Shown in pieces: positions 42,652-51,440 of a DNA stretch of 64,000 nucleotides. The translations under genes and the position numbers were made by a program. Origin of the DNA: Chitinophaga sp. CF418 (GTDB lineage Bacteria > Bacteroidota > Bacteroidia > Chitinophagales > Chitinophagaceae); assembly GCF_900142925.1 (NCBI RefSeq), contig NZ_FRCN01000007.1, positions 62,001-126,000 of the forward strand. The letters run 5' to 3'. Below the pieces are notes generated by a model. It ran no database searches, had not been told where the DNA came from, and saw only the letters and a program-made list of their open reading frames with translations. Numbering within the stretch: position 1 is the first letter of the stretch; each line of letters starts with the position of its first letter.

Positions 42652-43578
42652 CTATCTATTGGCATCTACCAGTCTTCTGTTAGCAGCCCTAACCTCTGCT
42701 TTCGCCTCTTCAGTAAGCAGATTACTGGTCTTTACTTTTTCCGGAACACCCCTGATCTCCCATACAATACCAAAAAGGCCAAGTGTACGAAGAATATAAT
42801 AGGTGATATCGATCTCCCACCAGAAGAAGCCCTGACGGGTTGCACTCTGGTAATAGTGGTGATTGTTATGCCATCCCTCACCCAGGGTAACGAGCGCCAG
42901 GATCAGGCTGTTTTTAGAGAAATCGCCTGTGTTATACCTGGGTTTGCCCCATTTGTGCATCAGGGAGTTGATAGTGAAGGTACCATGATACAGGAAGATG
43001 GTACTCAGGAAGAAACCGATCAGCAGGGTAGAGAGACCGGCGCTCCAGTCGAACCAGCCAGCACCGTTCACTTTGTTACCCACAAAGTACACCGCTACAG
43101 CCAGTACCAGTCCGGGAACGAAGTGATATTTATTCAGCCAGAACAGTTCCGGTTGTTTGAAGTCTTTTACCAGGTCGTAGCGGGTTGGTTTATATTCTGG
43201 TCCCATGATCCAGCCCATGTGAGCATACCAGAAACCATATATATTAGCTGAGTGCGGATCTTCAGGAGTATCGCTGTGTTTGTGATGGATGCGGTGATTA
43301 GCTCCCCACCATAACACGCCTTTCTGTAAACTGCTCTGCGCACCTCCCGCCAGAATGAACTGAAACACACGGGAGGTTTTGAACGTTCGATGGGAAAAAT
43401 ACCGGTGATACCCGCCTGTTACGAAGAACATACGAGCTACATACAATGCGGCACATAAAATCCAGTCAAATGCTGTCACGTGCGTGAAAATTGCCAGAAT
43501 AGGCAGCAGGTGCATCCCTAAAAAGTCAAATTGACGCCACCAGTTAGGTCCTTTCCTCAGTTGTTTTTCAGAATTCAT
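42652..43578 (-). CDS. Acyl-CoA/acyl-lipid desaturase (delta-9 type)
   Basis: 308 residues from MNSEKQLRKG (43578); the longer frame adds 12 codons without support. It is an integral-membrane di-iron enzyme with all three His boxes: HRYFSH (58-63), HRIHH (95-99) and HNNHH (237-241), and four hydrophobic helices between. The order and spacing match the SCD/OLE1-type fatty acid desaturases that put a cis double bond into saturated acyl chains to keep membranes fluid. No electron donor gene is adjacent. Confidence 0.92.
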   Translation of the reverse strand: MNSEKQLRKGPNWWRQFDFLGMHLLPILAIFTHVTAFDWILCAALYVARMFFVTGGYHRYFSHRTFKTSRVFQFILAGGAQSSLQKGVLWWGANHRIHHKHSDTPEDPHSANIYGFWYAHMGWIMGPEYKPTRYDLVKDFKQPELFWLNKYHFVPGLVLAVAVYFVGNKVNGAGWFDWSAGLSTLLIGFFLSTIFLYHGTFTINSLMHKWGKPRYNTGDFSKNSLILALVTLGEGWHNNHHYYQSATRQGFFWWEIDITYYILRTLGLFGIVWEIRGVPEKVKTSNLLTEEAKAEVRAANRRLVDANR

Positions 43579-43639
43579 AGATGCAAAAATATCCCTATTC
43601 CGGACAATAAACAATGATCATGATCAGGGATCGGATTTT

Positions 43640-45184
43640 TTACCAGCTGCTACCGGCTCCGCCACCTCCTGAACTGCCGCCTCCCCAGCCACCAGACGAG
43701 GATGAAGAGCCGGATGAGCCTGAAGAGGAACCGGAAGATCCTCCTGAAGATAACTTAGCAATAACATAAGTTTCCTCATGAGTATAATTACAGTATTTAC
43801 AGAGGTAATGCTGAATACCTTCTCCCTCGCGGCTGGTCGTAGCCCGCCTTACTATTTTGCGGCTACCTGCGATATAGGTGAGTGCATTGCAGGAGGGACA
43901 GTTTTTGGCGTCGGTACGGAGGTTCCGGTAACCCAGCACCTTTTTATCATGACAATTTTTGCAGCTCCATACATCGTAAATGACAGCACCTACTTTATCT
44001 TCTGCTACCTGTACAGGCTCCAGCATCTCCAGTTTTTTTCCTTTTTTAAGTAGCTGCATCGGCTGATGGCATATTTCACAATCGTAGGGATCATAGCGCA
44101 GCTTGTTCATCCGCGCGATGTGCCATCTCGAATAGGCCAGCAGGGGAACAGGAAAGATGATGGCGGACACCCAGCTATTGGCATGGGCAAGGTTTAATGT
44201 TTCGTATTGTACATGGCGGTCGAAGCCTCCCAGTAAAATACCGGCGTTTTTATTGATGGCAAAAGCACGGTAGCTCAGATAGGTCAGCAGGTTGAAGTAC
44301 GCAATAACCGGAAGCATCCACCAGCGGTATGAAAATCCCGGGATATTCACCAGTATAAGCAGCAGCACAAATGGCAATGCATAGATCCAGATCTTATGCC
44401 ATATACTTGTCTTGAATAACCGGGCGAGATCCTTATGTTTTTTGGCAATGCCAGGTCTTACCACGAAGATGGTGGCAAATAACGCGTAAAGTACATACAG
44501 GATCAGCGAACCGAGACCTGGTTGCTCATGTTCCGGTTCAGGTGCAGTGACATCGGAATCAGCGAATGTTTGCTGTTGAGCAGTACCTGCGGTTTCGCCC
44601 ATGTCGACAGGAGCCTCTCCGGGGGCGGCTGGTATCGCATTGCTTGTCCCGGCAGCCTGTGTGGAATCTGTAGCCGGCTGTAGTACATTCACCAGCGCTG
44701 TCATTCCTTTCAGCATGCCTTCATCGATATTGTTCTGCTTAAATGAAGGCAGCATTTCGGATTGTTGTATCCGGAAACAGATTACGTCGGGCAGGTCGCC
44801 CTCCAGACCATAACCGGTTTCAAATTCTATCCTGTGCTGGTCATTCACCAGTAATACCACCAGGCCGTTGTCTTTTCCTTTCTGCCCGGGTTTCCACAGT
44901 CTGAAAACATCGTGTGCTACATCTTTTGGTACTTTATCGCCGATGGTATTCAGCAGTATGATTGCCACCTGGGCGCGGCCTGACTGGTCGAGTTGCCGCA
45001 TCTGATTATTGAGTGCGGCTTCAGTTTCCTGGCTGACAAGGTGATCGGGGTTGCTTACATAGCCACCATGCTGCATGGGATCGGGGATCTTTTCTATTGT
45101 AAAGTCTGTGTTCTTCTTTTCTCCACAGGCCAGGGCAAACAGCAACAACAGCAGATACAGGTGGCATCTTTTTAAATGAACCAT
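43640..45184 (-). CDS. TPM-domain (YgcG-type) membrane lipoprotein with Cys-pair region
   Basis: 514 residues. The signal ends in ALAC (Cys20), a lipobox-like site. A TPM_phosphatase/YgcG domain follows (about 38-165, with SGRAQVAIILLNTIGD and FETGYGLEGDLPD). After a linker come membrane helices (about 227-320) and a region with four CxxC pairs (CEIC, CKNC, CPSC, CKYC) that looks like two zinc ribbons. The tail is a Gly/Ser-rich run ending SSW, usual for YgcG relatives. Function is unclear; members have been linked to membrane repair and photosystem turnover. Confidence 0.85.
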   Translation of the reverse strand: MVHLKRCHLYLLLLLFALACGEKKNTDFTIEKIPDPMQHGGYVSNPDHLVSQETEAALNNQMRQLDQSGRAQVAIILLNTIGDKVPKDVAHDVFRLWKPGQKGKDNGLVVLLVNDQHRIEFETGYGLEGDLPDVICFRIQQSEMLPSFKQNNIDEGMLKGMTALVNVLQPATDSTQAAGTSNAIPAAPGEAPVDMGETAGTAQQQTFADSDVTAPEPEHEQPGLGSLILYVLYALFATIFVVRPGIAKKHKDLARLFKTSIWHKIWIYALPFVLLLILVNIPGFSYRWWMLPVIAYFNLLTYLSYRAFAINKNAGILLGGFDRHVQYETLNLAHANSWVSAIIFPVPLLAYSRWHIARMNKLRYDPYDCEICHQPMQLLKKGKKLEMLEPVQVAEDKVGAVIYDVWSCKNCHDKKVLGYRNLRTDAKNCPSCNALTYIAGSRKIVRRATTSREGEGIQHYLCKYCNYTHEETYVIAKLSSGGSSGSSSGSSGSSSSSGGWGGGSSGGGGAGSSW

Positions 45185-45251
45185 AGAATTGTATATATTC
45201 TTTTCAAAAATAATAAACAGTATCTGGAAATGCTATGTTTCTTTGTACAGG

Positions 45252-45271
45252 TTGGGTAGAATATTACCCAA
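45252..45271. promoter_or_regulatory. Inverted repeat upstream of the Mla operon
   Basis: TTGGGTA (45252-45258) and TACCCAA (45265-45271), spacer six bases, about 130 bases before the mlaE start; possible operator or leader hairpin. Confidence 0.4.
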
Positions 45272-45386
45272 TCAAGTATATTTTTATTGCTGTTTCTGCC
45301 TGAAAATCATCATTTCCCACCATGGCATGAAATTCCATCTTTTATATCAGGGATCATCATTTCCACTACCTGTATCAATTAACCCA

Positions 45387-46172
45387 ATGCGTACTATTAT
45401 GGCCAGTGTGCTTACATCAGCTTTTAATAAATACATGGAAGTAGTTGGCGACCAGGTTGTTTTCACCGGCCAGTTTGCCCGTAATATTTTCCGCGATGGA
45501 TTTGAATGGGGAGAATTCCTCCGTCAATGCTACATTGTAGGGTACCGCTCTATCGGCCTGGTGGCGATTACAGGTTTTATCATTGGTTTCGTACTGACAC
45601 TGCAGACACAGCCTACACTAAAAGATTTTGGTGCAGAGAGTTATGTGCCCGGTATGGTATCTATTTCTATTGTCCGTGAGATCGGTCCCGTTATCATAGC
45701 GCTGATCTGTGCAGGTAAAATAGCCTCCAGCATAGGCGCTGAACTGGGAAGTATGAAAGTGACGGAACAGATAGCCGCCATGGAGGTATCCAGCGCCAAC
45801 CCGATACAATACCTGGTGGTGACACGCGTCCTGGCCTGTACCATGATGCTGCCTTTACTAACGATTATGGCTGATGCACTGGCCCTGCTGGGTGGCTGGG
45901 TCGGTGTGAATGTACAGGAGCATGTTAGTATGGCATTGTTCTTTCGGAAGTCTTTCAATGCACTGAAATTCAGTGACTTGTTGCCTTCTGTGGTGAAGAC
46001 ATTTTTCTTCGGATATGCGATCGGTTTTGTGGGCTGCTATAAAGGTTATCACTCGTCCCGGGGAACAGAGAGCGTGGGCAGCGCTGCTAATTCCGCCGTG
46101 GTGAGCGCTTCATTATGGATTATACTGATAGATGCTATTGCGGTGCAGGTCACGAACCTGATCTATTATTAA
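45387..46172 (+). CDS. mlaE: MlaE-family lipid transport permease
   Basis: About 261 residues from MRTIMASV (45387), or from 45399. The longest frame has 66 extra residues of non-membrane sequence and was rejected. Five to six helices and the family motif VREIGPVIIALICAGKIASSIGAELGSMKVTEQIAAMEV (about 92-130) identify the MlaE permease. With MlaF and MlaD it moves glycerophospholipid between inner and outer membranes, keeping outer-membrane asymmetry. Its stop codon abuts the mlaF start (TAA-ATG). Confidence 0.92.
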   Translation: MRTIMASVLTSAFNKYMEVVGDQVVFTGQFARNIFRDGFEWGEFLRQCYIVGYRSIGLVAITGFIIGFVLTLQTQPTLKDFGAESYVPGMVSISIVREIGPVIIALICAGKIASSIGAELGSMKVTEQIAAMEVSSANPIQYLVVTRVLACTMMLPLLTIMADALALLGGWVGVNVQEHVSMALFFRKSFNALKFSDLLPSVVKTFFFGYAIGFVGCYKGYHSSRGTESVGSAANSAVVSASLWIILIDAIAVQVTNLIYY

Positions 46173-46967
46173 ATGTTTAAGCAGACAAGTATGAATGATA
46201 CACTTGTACAGGAAAAAGCAACGCAGACTGCCGTCGATGATGATGTTGTGATACGTATTGAACATCTGAAAAAATCGTTCGGCGATAATGAAGTATTAAA
46301 GAATATTAACCTTGAACTTCATAAGGGAGAAAATATAGTAGTACTTGGGCGCTCCGGTCAGGGTAAATCCGTGACCATTCAATGTATCGCCGGACTACTG
46401 GAGCCGGATGACGGCAGTTTAAAGGTATTGGGTAAAGAAGTGAAAGATCTCTCTGATGACGAGCTGAAGGAACTGCGGAGCAAGCTGGGATTTCTCTTTC
46501 AGAGCGGCGCCCTGTATGACTCGATGACCGTGCGTGAAAATCTGTTGTTCCCCCTTACCCGTGTGCTGAAAATGAAAGATGAAGCTGAGATGGAACAGCG
46601 GATAAAGGATGTACTGGAAAGTGTTGGCCTGGAAGAAGCGATCGATAAATATCCCGCCGATCTTTCGGGGGGGATGCGTAAAAGGGTAGGACTGGCGCGT
46701 ACATTGATACTCCGGCCGGAGATCATATTGTATGACGAGCCTACTACCGGATTAGATCCTATCACTTCCCGGGAGATCAGTGAATTGATCGTGAAGCTGC
46801 AGGAAAAATATGAAACATCTTCCATTATTATCACGCATGATATAGCCTGCGCCCGCATAGTGGCGGACCGTATTGCAGTGATGAATGATGGCGAATTTAT
46901 AGCGACAGGTACATATGACGAACTCACTAAATCGCCGGATGAACTCATTAATAACTTTTTTAAATAG
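46173..46967 (+). CDS. mlaF: MlaF-family ABC transporter ATPase
   Basis: 264 residues. Walker A is GRSGQGKSV (about 59-67), Q-loop FLFQSGALYDSMTVRENLLFP, signature LSGGMRKRVGLARTL, and Walker B IILYDEPTTGLDP with the catalytic Glu and an H-loop His in IITHD. The SGGMRKR variant is the mark of the MlaF/Mkl group. The start follows the mlaE stop without a gap, so translation is coupled. A second possible start (MNDT) is six codons in. Confidence 0.94.
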   Translation: MFKQTSMNDTLVQEKATQTAVDDDVVIRIEHLKKSFGDNEVLKNINLELHKGENIVVLGRSGQGKSVTIQCIAGLLEPDDGSLKVLGKEVKDLSDDELKELRSKLGFLFQSGALYDSMTVRENLLFPLTRVLKMKDEAEMEQRIKDVLESVGLEEAIDKYPADLSGGMRKRVGLARTLILRPEIILYDEPTTGLDPITSREISELIVKLQEKYETSSIIITHDIACARIVADRIAVMNDGEFIATGTYDELTKSPDELINNFFK

Positions 46968-46973
46968 TAAAGT

Positions 46974-47756
46974 ATGCAGCAGAAAACGCAACAAAAGATT
47001 AAGGTAGGCATCTTTGCTACAGTTATGCTGGGGTTATTATTAGTGGGTATTTTCCTGATAGGAAGAAATAAGAACCTGTTTCAAAGAACTTTTGTGCTTT
47101 ACGGAACCTTTAAGAACGTCGGAGGCCTGCAGGTGGGCAATAATGTCCGTTTTGTTGGCATAGATGTAGGCACCGTGGTGAGTATTGATATATTATCTGA
47201 CACAACAGCCCGTGTTGCTCTGCGTATCAAGGAAAAGGTAAAGCCCTTCATTAAGAAGGGAGCGGTGGCAGGTATCAGTACAGATGGCCTGATGGGAGAT
47301 AAGCTGATCACGCTCAGCTCCGGTACGGAAAATGCCACGCCGGTGGAGGATAAGGACACCATTCAGGCAATTGATCCTATGAACTATGACCACGTGTTGG
47401 ACAGGCTTTCCGGCGTGGCTGAAAATGCAGAAGTGATCACCGAACAGCTGGCAGGCATCGCCACACAGATCAACCATGGAAAAGGAAGTATTGGCAGGTT
47501 ATTGTATAGTGACAGCCTTGCGACCAGCCTGGAGGGTACTATGACGGAAGCAAAGAAAACAGCCAAGTCCATAAGGAAAGGCTCGGAAGGTTTTAGTGAG
47601 AATATGGAGGCCTTAAAACATAATTTCCTGTTAAGAGGTTATTATAAGAAGAAAGAGAAGGCTGCGAAGAAACAGGCGGAAGAGCAAAAGAAGGAGGCAG
47701 ACGGTAAGAAAAAGGCCGGTAAGGATTCTACCAGTCTCAAAGTGTCAAAAGAATAA
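46974..47756 (+). CDS. mlaD: MlaD-family (MCE domain) lipid-binding protein
   Basis: 260 residues. One N-terminal membrane helix (about 12-32) anchors the protein; the MCE domain (about 38-118: GTFKNVGGLQVGNNVRFVGIDVGTV and STDGLMGDKLITLSSG) forms the hexameric lipid channel on MlaFE. A helical middle region follows (140-215) and a lysine-rich tail. It begins six bases after mlaF and ends with a terminator, so mlaEFD is a complete three-gene operon. The mlaB and mlaC genes known from Proteobacteria are not here. Confidence 0.93.
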   Translation: MQQKTQQKIKVGIFATVMLGLLLVGIFLIGRNKNLFQRTFVLYGTFKNVGGLQVGNNVRFVGIDVGTVVSIDILSDTTARVALRIKEKVKPFIKKGAVAGISTDGLMGDKLITLSSGTENATPVEDKDTIQAIDPMNYDHVLDRLSGVAENAEVITEQLAGIATQINHGKGSIGRLLYSDSLATSLEGTMTEAKKTAKSIRKGSEGFSENMEALKHNFLLRGYYKKKEKAAKKQAEEQKKEADGKKKAGKDSTSLKVSKE

Positions 47757-47785
47757 TTACGCAGAACGGTTCTTTACATATGTGG

Positions 47786-47820
47786 CCGTCCGGTTTTTAT
47801 ACCGGGCGGTTATTTTTTTA
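47786..47820 (+). terminator. Terminator of the mlaEFD operon
   Basis: Stem CCGTCCGG (47786-47793) and CCGGGCGG (47802-47809), one wobble, followed by TTATTTTTTT. Confidence 0.85.
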
Positions 47821-47851
47821 TTATTTTAGCCCGGTACAATATAAACACTTT

Positions 47852-48868
47852 ATGAAAATACTCACCTGTACCACACCCGGTAAGTTTGAATATGGAGAAA
47901 CTGATATGCCTGTATTGACCGCTGATCATGCTATTATCAGGATCAAAAGGATAGGCATCTGTGGTACCGATCTGCATGCATTTGAAGGAACACAGCCTTA
48001 TTTTTCCTATCCCCGTATCCTGGGTCATGAGCTGGCGGGGGAACTGGTTTCTTTTGATAATGCGCCGGGTTTTACTGCCGGTGAGCCGGTTACCTTTATA
48101 CCCTATTTTAATTGCGGGACCTGTGTTGCCTGCCGGAATGGGAAGCCCAATTGCTGTACAAACATCAAAGTATGCGGTGTACATGTAGATGGTGGTATGG
48201 TGGAATATCTCTCTGTGCCATCGGCATCCCTGGTGCACGGGGAAGGCCTGAGCATGGATGCGCTGGCCCTGGTAGAACCATTGGCCATTGGGGCACATGG
48301 GGTGCGCCGTGCCGGTGTTACACCCGGAGAATTCGTTCTGGTGATAGGGGCTGGTCCTATAGGGCTGGGTATTATGGAATTTGCGCGGATTGCCGGTGCA
48401 CAGGTGATCGCTATGGACATTAACCAGGGCCGTCTCGACTTCTGTAAAGAAAAGCTGAAAGTGGCCCATACTGTTAATGCGAAAACGGAGGATGTTATGG
48501 CCACTTTAAAGCTGATTACCGGAGATGATATGCCGACGGTGGTAATAGACGCTACAGGCAGCCAGCAGGCTATAAATAATGGCTTTGCTTACATGGCGCA
48601 TGGAGCCCGTTATGTACTGGTTGGTCTTCAGAAGGGAGAGATCTCCGTCAGCCACCCGGAGTTCCATAAAAGGGAAGCCACCCTCATGAGCAGCCGGAAT
48701 GCTACCAGGGAGGATTTTGAACATGTGATCCGCTCTATGAAAAGCGGGGAAGTCGATCCTACCATTTATATTACCCACCGGGTTCGTTTCGGGGAGGTAA
48801 AAGATGAATTTGAAAGCTGGCTGAACCCGGCTAACGGCGTTATAAAAGCGATCGTGAATATGGAATGA
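47852..48868 (+). CDS. Zinc-dependent alcohol/polyol dehydrogenase (MDR family)
   Basis: 338 residues from ATG 47852; the longer frame begins in the mlaD terminator. Catalytic zinc ligands are visible: C37 in GICGTDLH and H59-E60 in GHE. The structural zinc loop CGTCVACRNGKPNCC and NAD loop VIGAGPIGLGIM are intact. It belongs to the COG1063 group of threonine, sorbitol and galactitol-phosphate dehydrogenases, and in this phylum often oxidises sugar acids or polyols. Neighbours do not settle the substrate. Confidence 0.9.
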   Translation: MKILTCTTPGKFEYGETDMPVLTADHAIIRIKRIGICGTDLHAFEGTQPYFSYPRILGHELAGELVSFDNAPGFTAGEPVTFIPYFNCGTCVACRNGKPNCCTNIKVCGVHVDGGMVEYLSVPSASLVHGEGLSMDALALVEPLAIGAHGVRRAGVTPGEFVLVIGAGPIGLGIMEFARIAGAQVIAMDINQGRLDFCKEKLKVAHTVNAKTEDVMATLKLITGDDMPTVVIDATGSQQAINNGFAYMAHGARYVLVGLQKGEISVSHPEFHKREATLMSSRNATREDFEHVIRSMKSGEVDPTIYITHRVRFGEVKDEFESWLNPANGVIKAIVNME

Positions 48869-48930
48869 TATTTTATAAACTACACTTTTTCAATAACTTG
48901 TATTATATTGTCAGGTAAATTTCACATTTA

Positions 48931-49476
48931 ATGGAAGAATTAATTGCCGGTAAAGGATCGAGGGTACAGCACGCACGTTATGGCCCCGGAGTGATCATCG
49001 GCGTAAAGTACGCGCAATATGTTGTCACCTTTATGGACCAGGGCATTATTGAGATAGATAAAACAGACCCTCTTTTTGAAATATTACATATAGAAAATCA
49101 GAGCATTGAGCTGGAAACAGTATCATCTGTTGAAACCTCCCTGCTGAAAATATTACGGCTCTGGGGAGGCCTGACAGAGATTGTTCCTCTGGGTGAAAGA
49201 TGGGAAGGAGGCATAATGACACTGCAACCTAAAGATCCCTCATTGAAGCCCAAGGAGATACCTATTGAAGCGTTTTTTCATAAAATAGTAATGGTCCGCG
49301 ACCGCCTTCGTGTGTTGGAACAGCAGATAAATAGTCACAAGCAATTAAGCGATGAAGACAAAATAAATCTGCAGCAATATGTTACCAGAATATACGGATC
49401 ACTTACTACCTTTAATGTACTTTTTAAGCAGAAAGAGCACTGGTTTACAGGAGAAAAAGGGGCAAAAGAAGACTAA
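48931..49476 (+). CDS. Conserved-looking unknown protein with KOW/Tudor-like start
   Basis: 181 residues, cytoplasmic. The N-terminal GSRVQHARYGPGVIIGVKYAQYVVTFMDQGIIEID (about 9-43) has the small beta-barrel pattern seen at the C-terminus of UvrD/PcrA and in other nucleic-acid-binding or polymerase-binding modules. The middle (LLKILRLWGGLTEIVPLGERWEGG) has the look of a short structured domain, and the rest is helical. Role unknown; DNA or RNA contact is an inference from the barrel pattern only. Confidence 0.78.
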   Translation: MEELIAGKGSRVQHARYGPGVIIGVKYAQYVVTFMDQGIIEIDKTDPLFEILHIENQSIELETVSSVETSLLKILRLWGGLTEIVPLGERWEGGIMTLQPKDPSLKPKEIPIEAFFHKIVMVRDRLRVLEQQINSHKQLSDEDKINLQQYVTRIYGSLTTFNVLFKQKEHWFTGEKGAKED

Positions 49477-49510
49477 AGAGCAATGAAATATTTTTGCAAC
49501 CACATGGCCT

Positions 49511-49518
49511 TAATTTTG
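49511..49518 (+). promoter_or_regulatory. -7 box before the 87-residue unknown protein gene
   Basis: TAATTTTG fits TAnnTTTG, 46 bases before the ATG; a TTG at 49494-49496 is closer than the usual spacing. Confidence 0.4.
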
Positions 49519-49564
49519 TTATATTTAGATTACATACAACTGTTCTTCCTAAACAAAATGCCGT

Positions 49565-49828
49565 ATGAAAGATTTTACATTAGATTTTGATTTGAAAGGA
49601 GACAACTATGTAGTTGTTGTTCAACCTCACGAGTCAAAGGGGATAGAGCACTATAAAGCTGTACTCGATGAGGATCACTCTATCGATTATCTGTTACAGG
49701 GCAATGGCGACCTGCAGCCTAATGCAGACTATGCAGCGGATCCCCAATTAGTGAATGCAATTGCCACACGTATACTCGAGGTCGTACATGTGGAAGATCG
49801 TGGAAAAGGCGCCACATCGTATATCTGA
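49565..49828 (+). CDS. Small unknown protein (87 residues)
   Basis: A short acidic cytoplasmic protein (MKDFTLDFDLKGDNYVVVVQ..). It has an alpha-beta appearance with no known motif. A -7 box lies upstream, and the frame is intact between two gene-free stretches, so it is probably a real gene. It lies between the KOW-like protein and a sulfatase, all on one strand. Confidence 0.62.
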   Translation: MKDFTLDFDLKGDNYVVVVQPHESKGIEHYKAVLDEDHSIDYLLQGNGDLQPNADYAADPQLVNAIATRILEVVHVEDRGKGATSYI

Positions 49829-49873
49829 GAATAGTTACAGGCACTGGGATACTATGGCTAATTGAGTATCTTT

Positions 49874-51430
49874 ATGGCTATGTGGAAAAATGCCAGTATC
49901 GGATCTGTATTTGTAGCACTAATTGTACTCCTTGCGACCGCTAAACTGAGCGGACAGTCGAAACGACCAAATATCATCTTTATTCTTTCGGATGATCACA
50001 CTTCCCAGGCCATTAGCGCCTATGGTAACAGGTATGTGCAAACGCCGAATATCGACAGGATTGCCCGTGAAGGGATTTTGTTCAACCACGCGATGGTCAC
50101 AAACTCCATTTGTGGCCCCAGCAGAGCTACCTTACTGACGGGTAAATACAGCCATAAAAATGGATACCCGCTGAATGAAAAGCAGTTTGACAACACCCAG
50201 CGGACCTTCCCCGGCATTCTGCAGCAAAGCGGTTACCAGACAGCCTGGATAGGCAAGATGCATCTGGGTACATTGCCAAGAGGTTTTGACTATTTCAACA
50301 TCCTCCCGGGACAAGGCAAATACTATAATCCGGACTTCATTACTGCACCCAACGATACGGTGCGGATGAACGGATATGTTACCAATATTATTACAGACCT
50401 GTCAGTATCCTGGTTGAGCCACCGGGATACTGCCCGTCCATTTATGCTGATCGTAGGTGAAAAGGCTACGCATCGCGAATGGCTGCCAGATATTCCCGAT
50501 CTGGGCGTTTATGACAGTATCCGTTTTCCCCTGCCCGCCAGCTTTAGCGACAATTACCAGGGCAGGCAGGCTGCTGAAAAGCAGGACATGACCATTGCGA
50601 AAACAATGCGACTGAAGGAAGATCTGAAAGTACATCTCAACTATGGTAAGAACGGCTATGGTGAATACAGCCGTTTTACGCCGGAACAATATGCCCCGTT
50701 CCATGAATACTATGAGAATAAAATCAGCCGTGAATTTGATTCCCTGCACCTCACAGGCGAGGGGCTGACCGCCTGGAAATATCAGCGTTATGTGAGAGAT
50801 TACCTGGCCACGGCCCGTTCACTTGACAGGAATATAGGCCGTCTGTTACAGTACCTGGACAGTACAGGTCTTGCGGAAAATACGGTTGTGATCTATGGCT
50901 CCGACCAGGGATTTTATATGGGAGAGCATGGCTGGTTTGACAAACGTTTCATTTACGAAGAATCCCTCCACACTCCTTTCGTGATGCGCTATCCGGGTGT
51001 TATTACTCCCGGCTCAGTTACCAGCGGTTTTATGCTGAATATTGACTGGGCGCCTACCTTACTGGATATTGCCGGTGTAAAGGCGCCTGCGGATATGCAG
51101 GGTACTTCCTTTATGCCCCTGGTGAACGGTAAGGGAGATACGCTGAACTGGCGGAAGGAAGTTTATTACCACTATTACGAATATCCGGAACCTCATCACG
51201 TGTCGCCACATTTCGGTATCCGTACGCAGCGGTATAAGCTGGTGCGTTTTTATGGCCCGGCGGATTATTGGGAGCTGTATGATCTGCAAAAAGATCCGCA
51301 GGAATTACATAATATCTACGGGGAGAAATCGCAGGCACGAAATATCGCTGATCTGAAAAAGCGCTTAAAGGCCCTGATTGTGCAGTATGAGGATAAAGAG
51401 GCGTTGCAGCTGTTTGGGGACGGGAAATAA
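49874..51430 (+). CDS. Secreted sulfatase (family S1, heparan/GlcNAc-6-sulfatase-like)
   Basis: 518 residues from ATG 49874; a longer frame would need a TTG start. A signal peptide runs to about 28 (ATAKLSGQ). Formylglycine signature CGPSRATLLTGK (Cys80 from this start), metal ligands FILSDDH (about 36-42) and YGSDQGFYMGEHGW with its active-site residues are present. It has the long middle insertion typical of S1_11-like enzymes. The substrate is a sulfated glycan; unlike the sulfatase at 27 kb no hydrolase is beside it. Confidence 0.92.
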   Translation: MAMWKNASIGSVFVALIVLLATAKLSGQSKRPNIIFILSDDHTSQAISAYGNRYVQTPNIDRIAREGILFNHAMVTNSICGPSRATLLTGKYSHKNGYPLNEKQFDNTQRTFPGILQQSGYQTAWIGKMHLGTLPRGFDYFNILPGQGKYYNPDFITAPNDTVRMNGYVTNIITDLSVSWLSHRDTARPFMLIVGEKATHREWLPDIPDLGVYDSIRFPLPASFSDNYQGRQAAEKQDMTIAKTMRLKEDLKVHLNYGKNGYGEYSRFTPEQYAPFHEYYENKISREFDSLHLTGEGLTAWKYQRYVRDYLATARSLDRNIGRLLQYLDSTGLAENTVVIYGSDQGFYMGEHGWFDKRFIYEESLHTPFVMRYPGVITPGSVTSGFMLNIDWAPTLLDIAGVKAPADMQGTSFMPLVNGKGDTLNWRKEVYYHYYEYPEPHHVSPHFGIRTQRYKLVRFYGPADYWELYDLQKDPQELHNIYGEKSQARNIADLKKRLKALIVQYEDKEALQLFGDGK

Positions 51431-51440
51431 TAAGTACTAC

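Noticed and set aside
49862..49873. TTG start for the second sulfatase
   Set aside because: An ATG four codons later (49874) gives a normal signal peptide; a TTG start is not needed.
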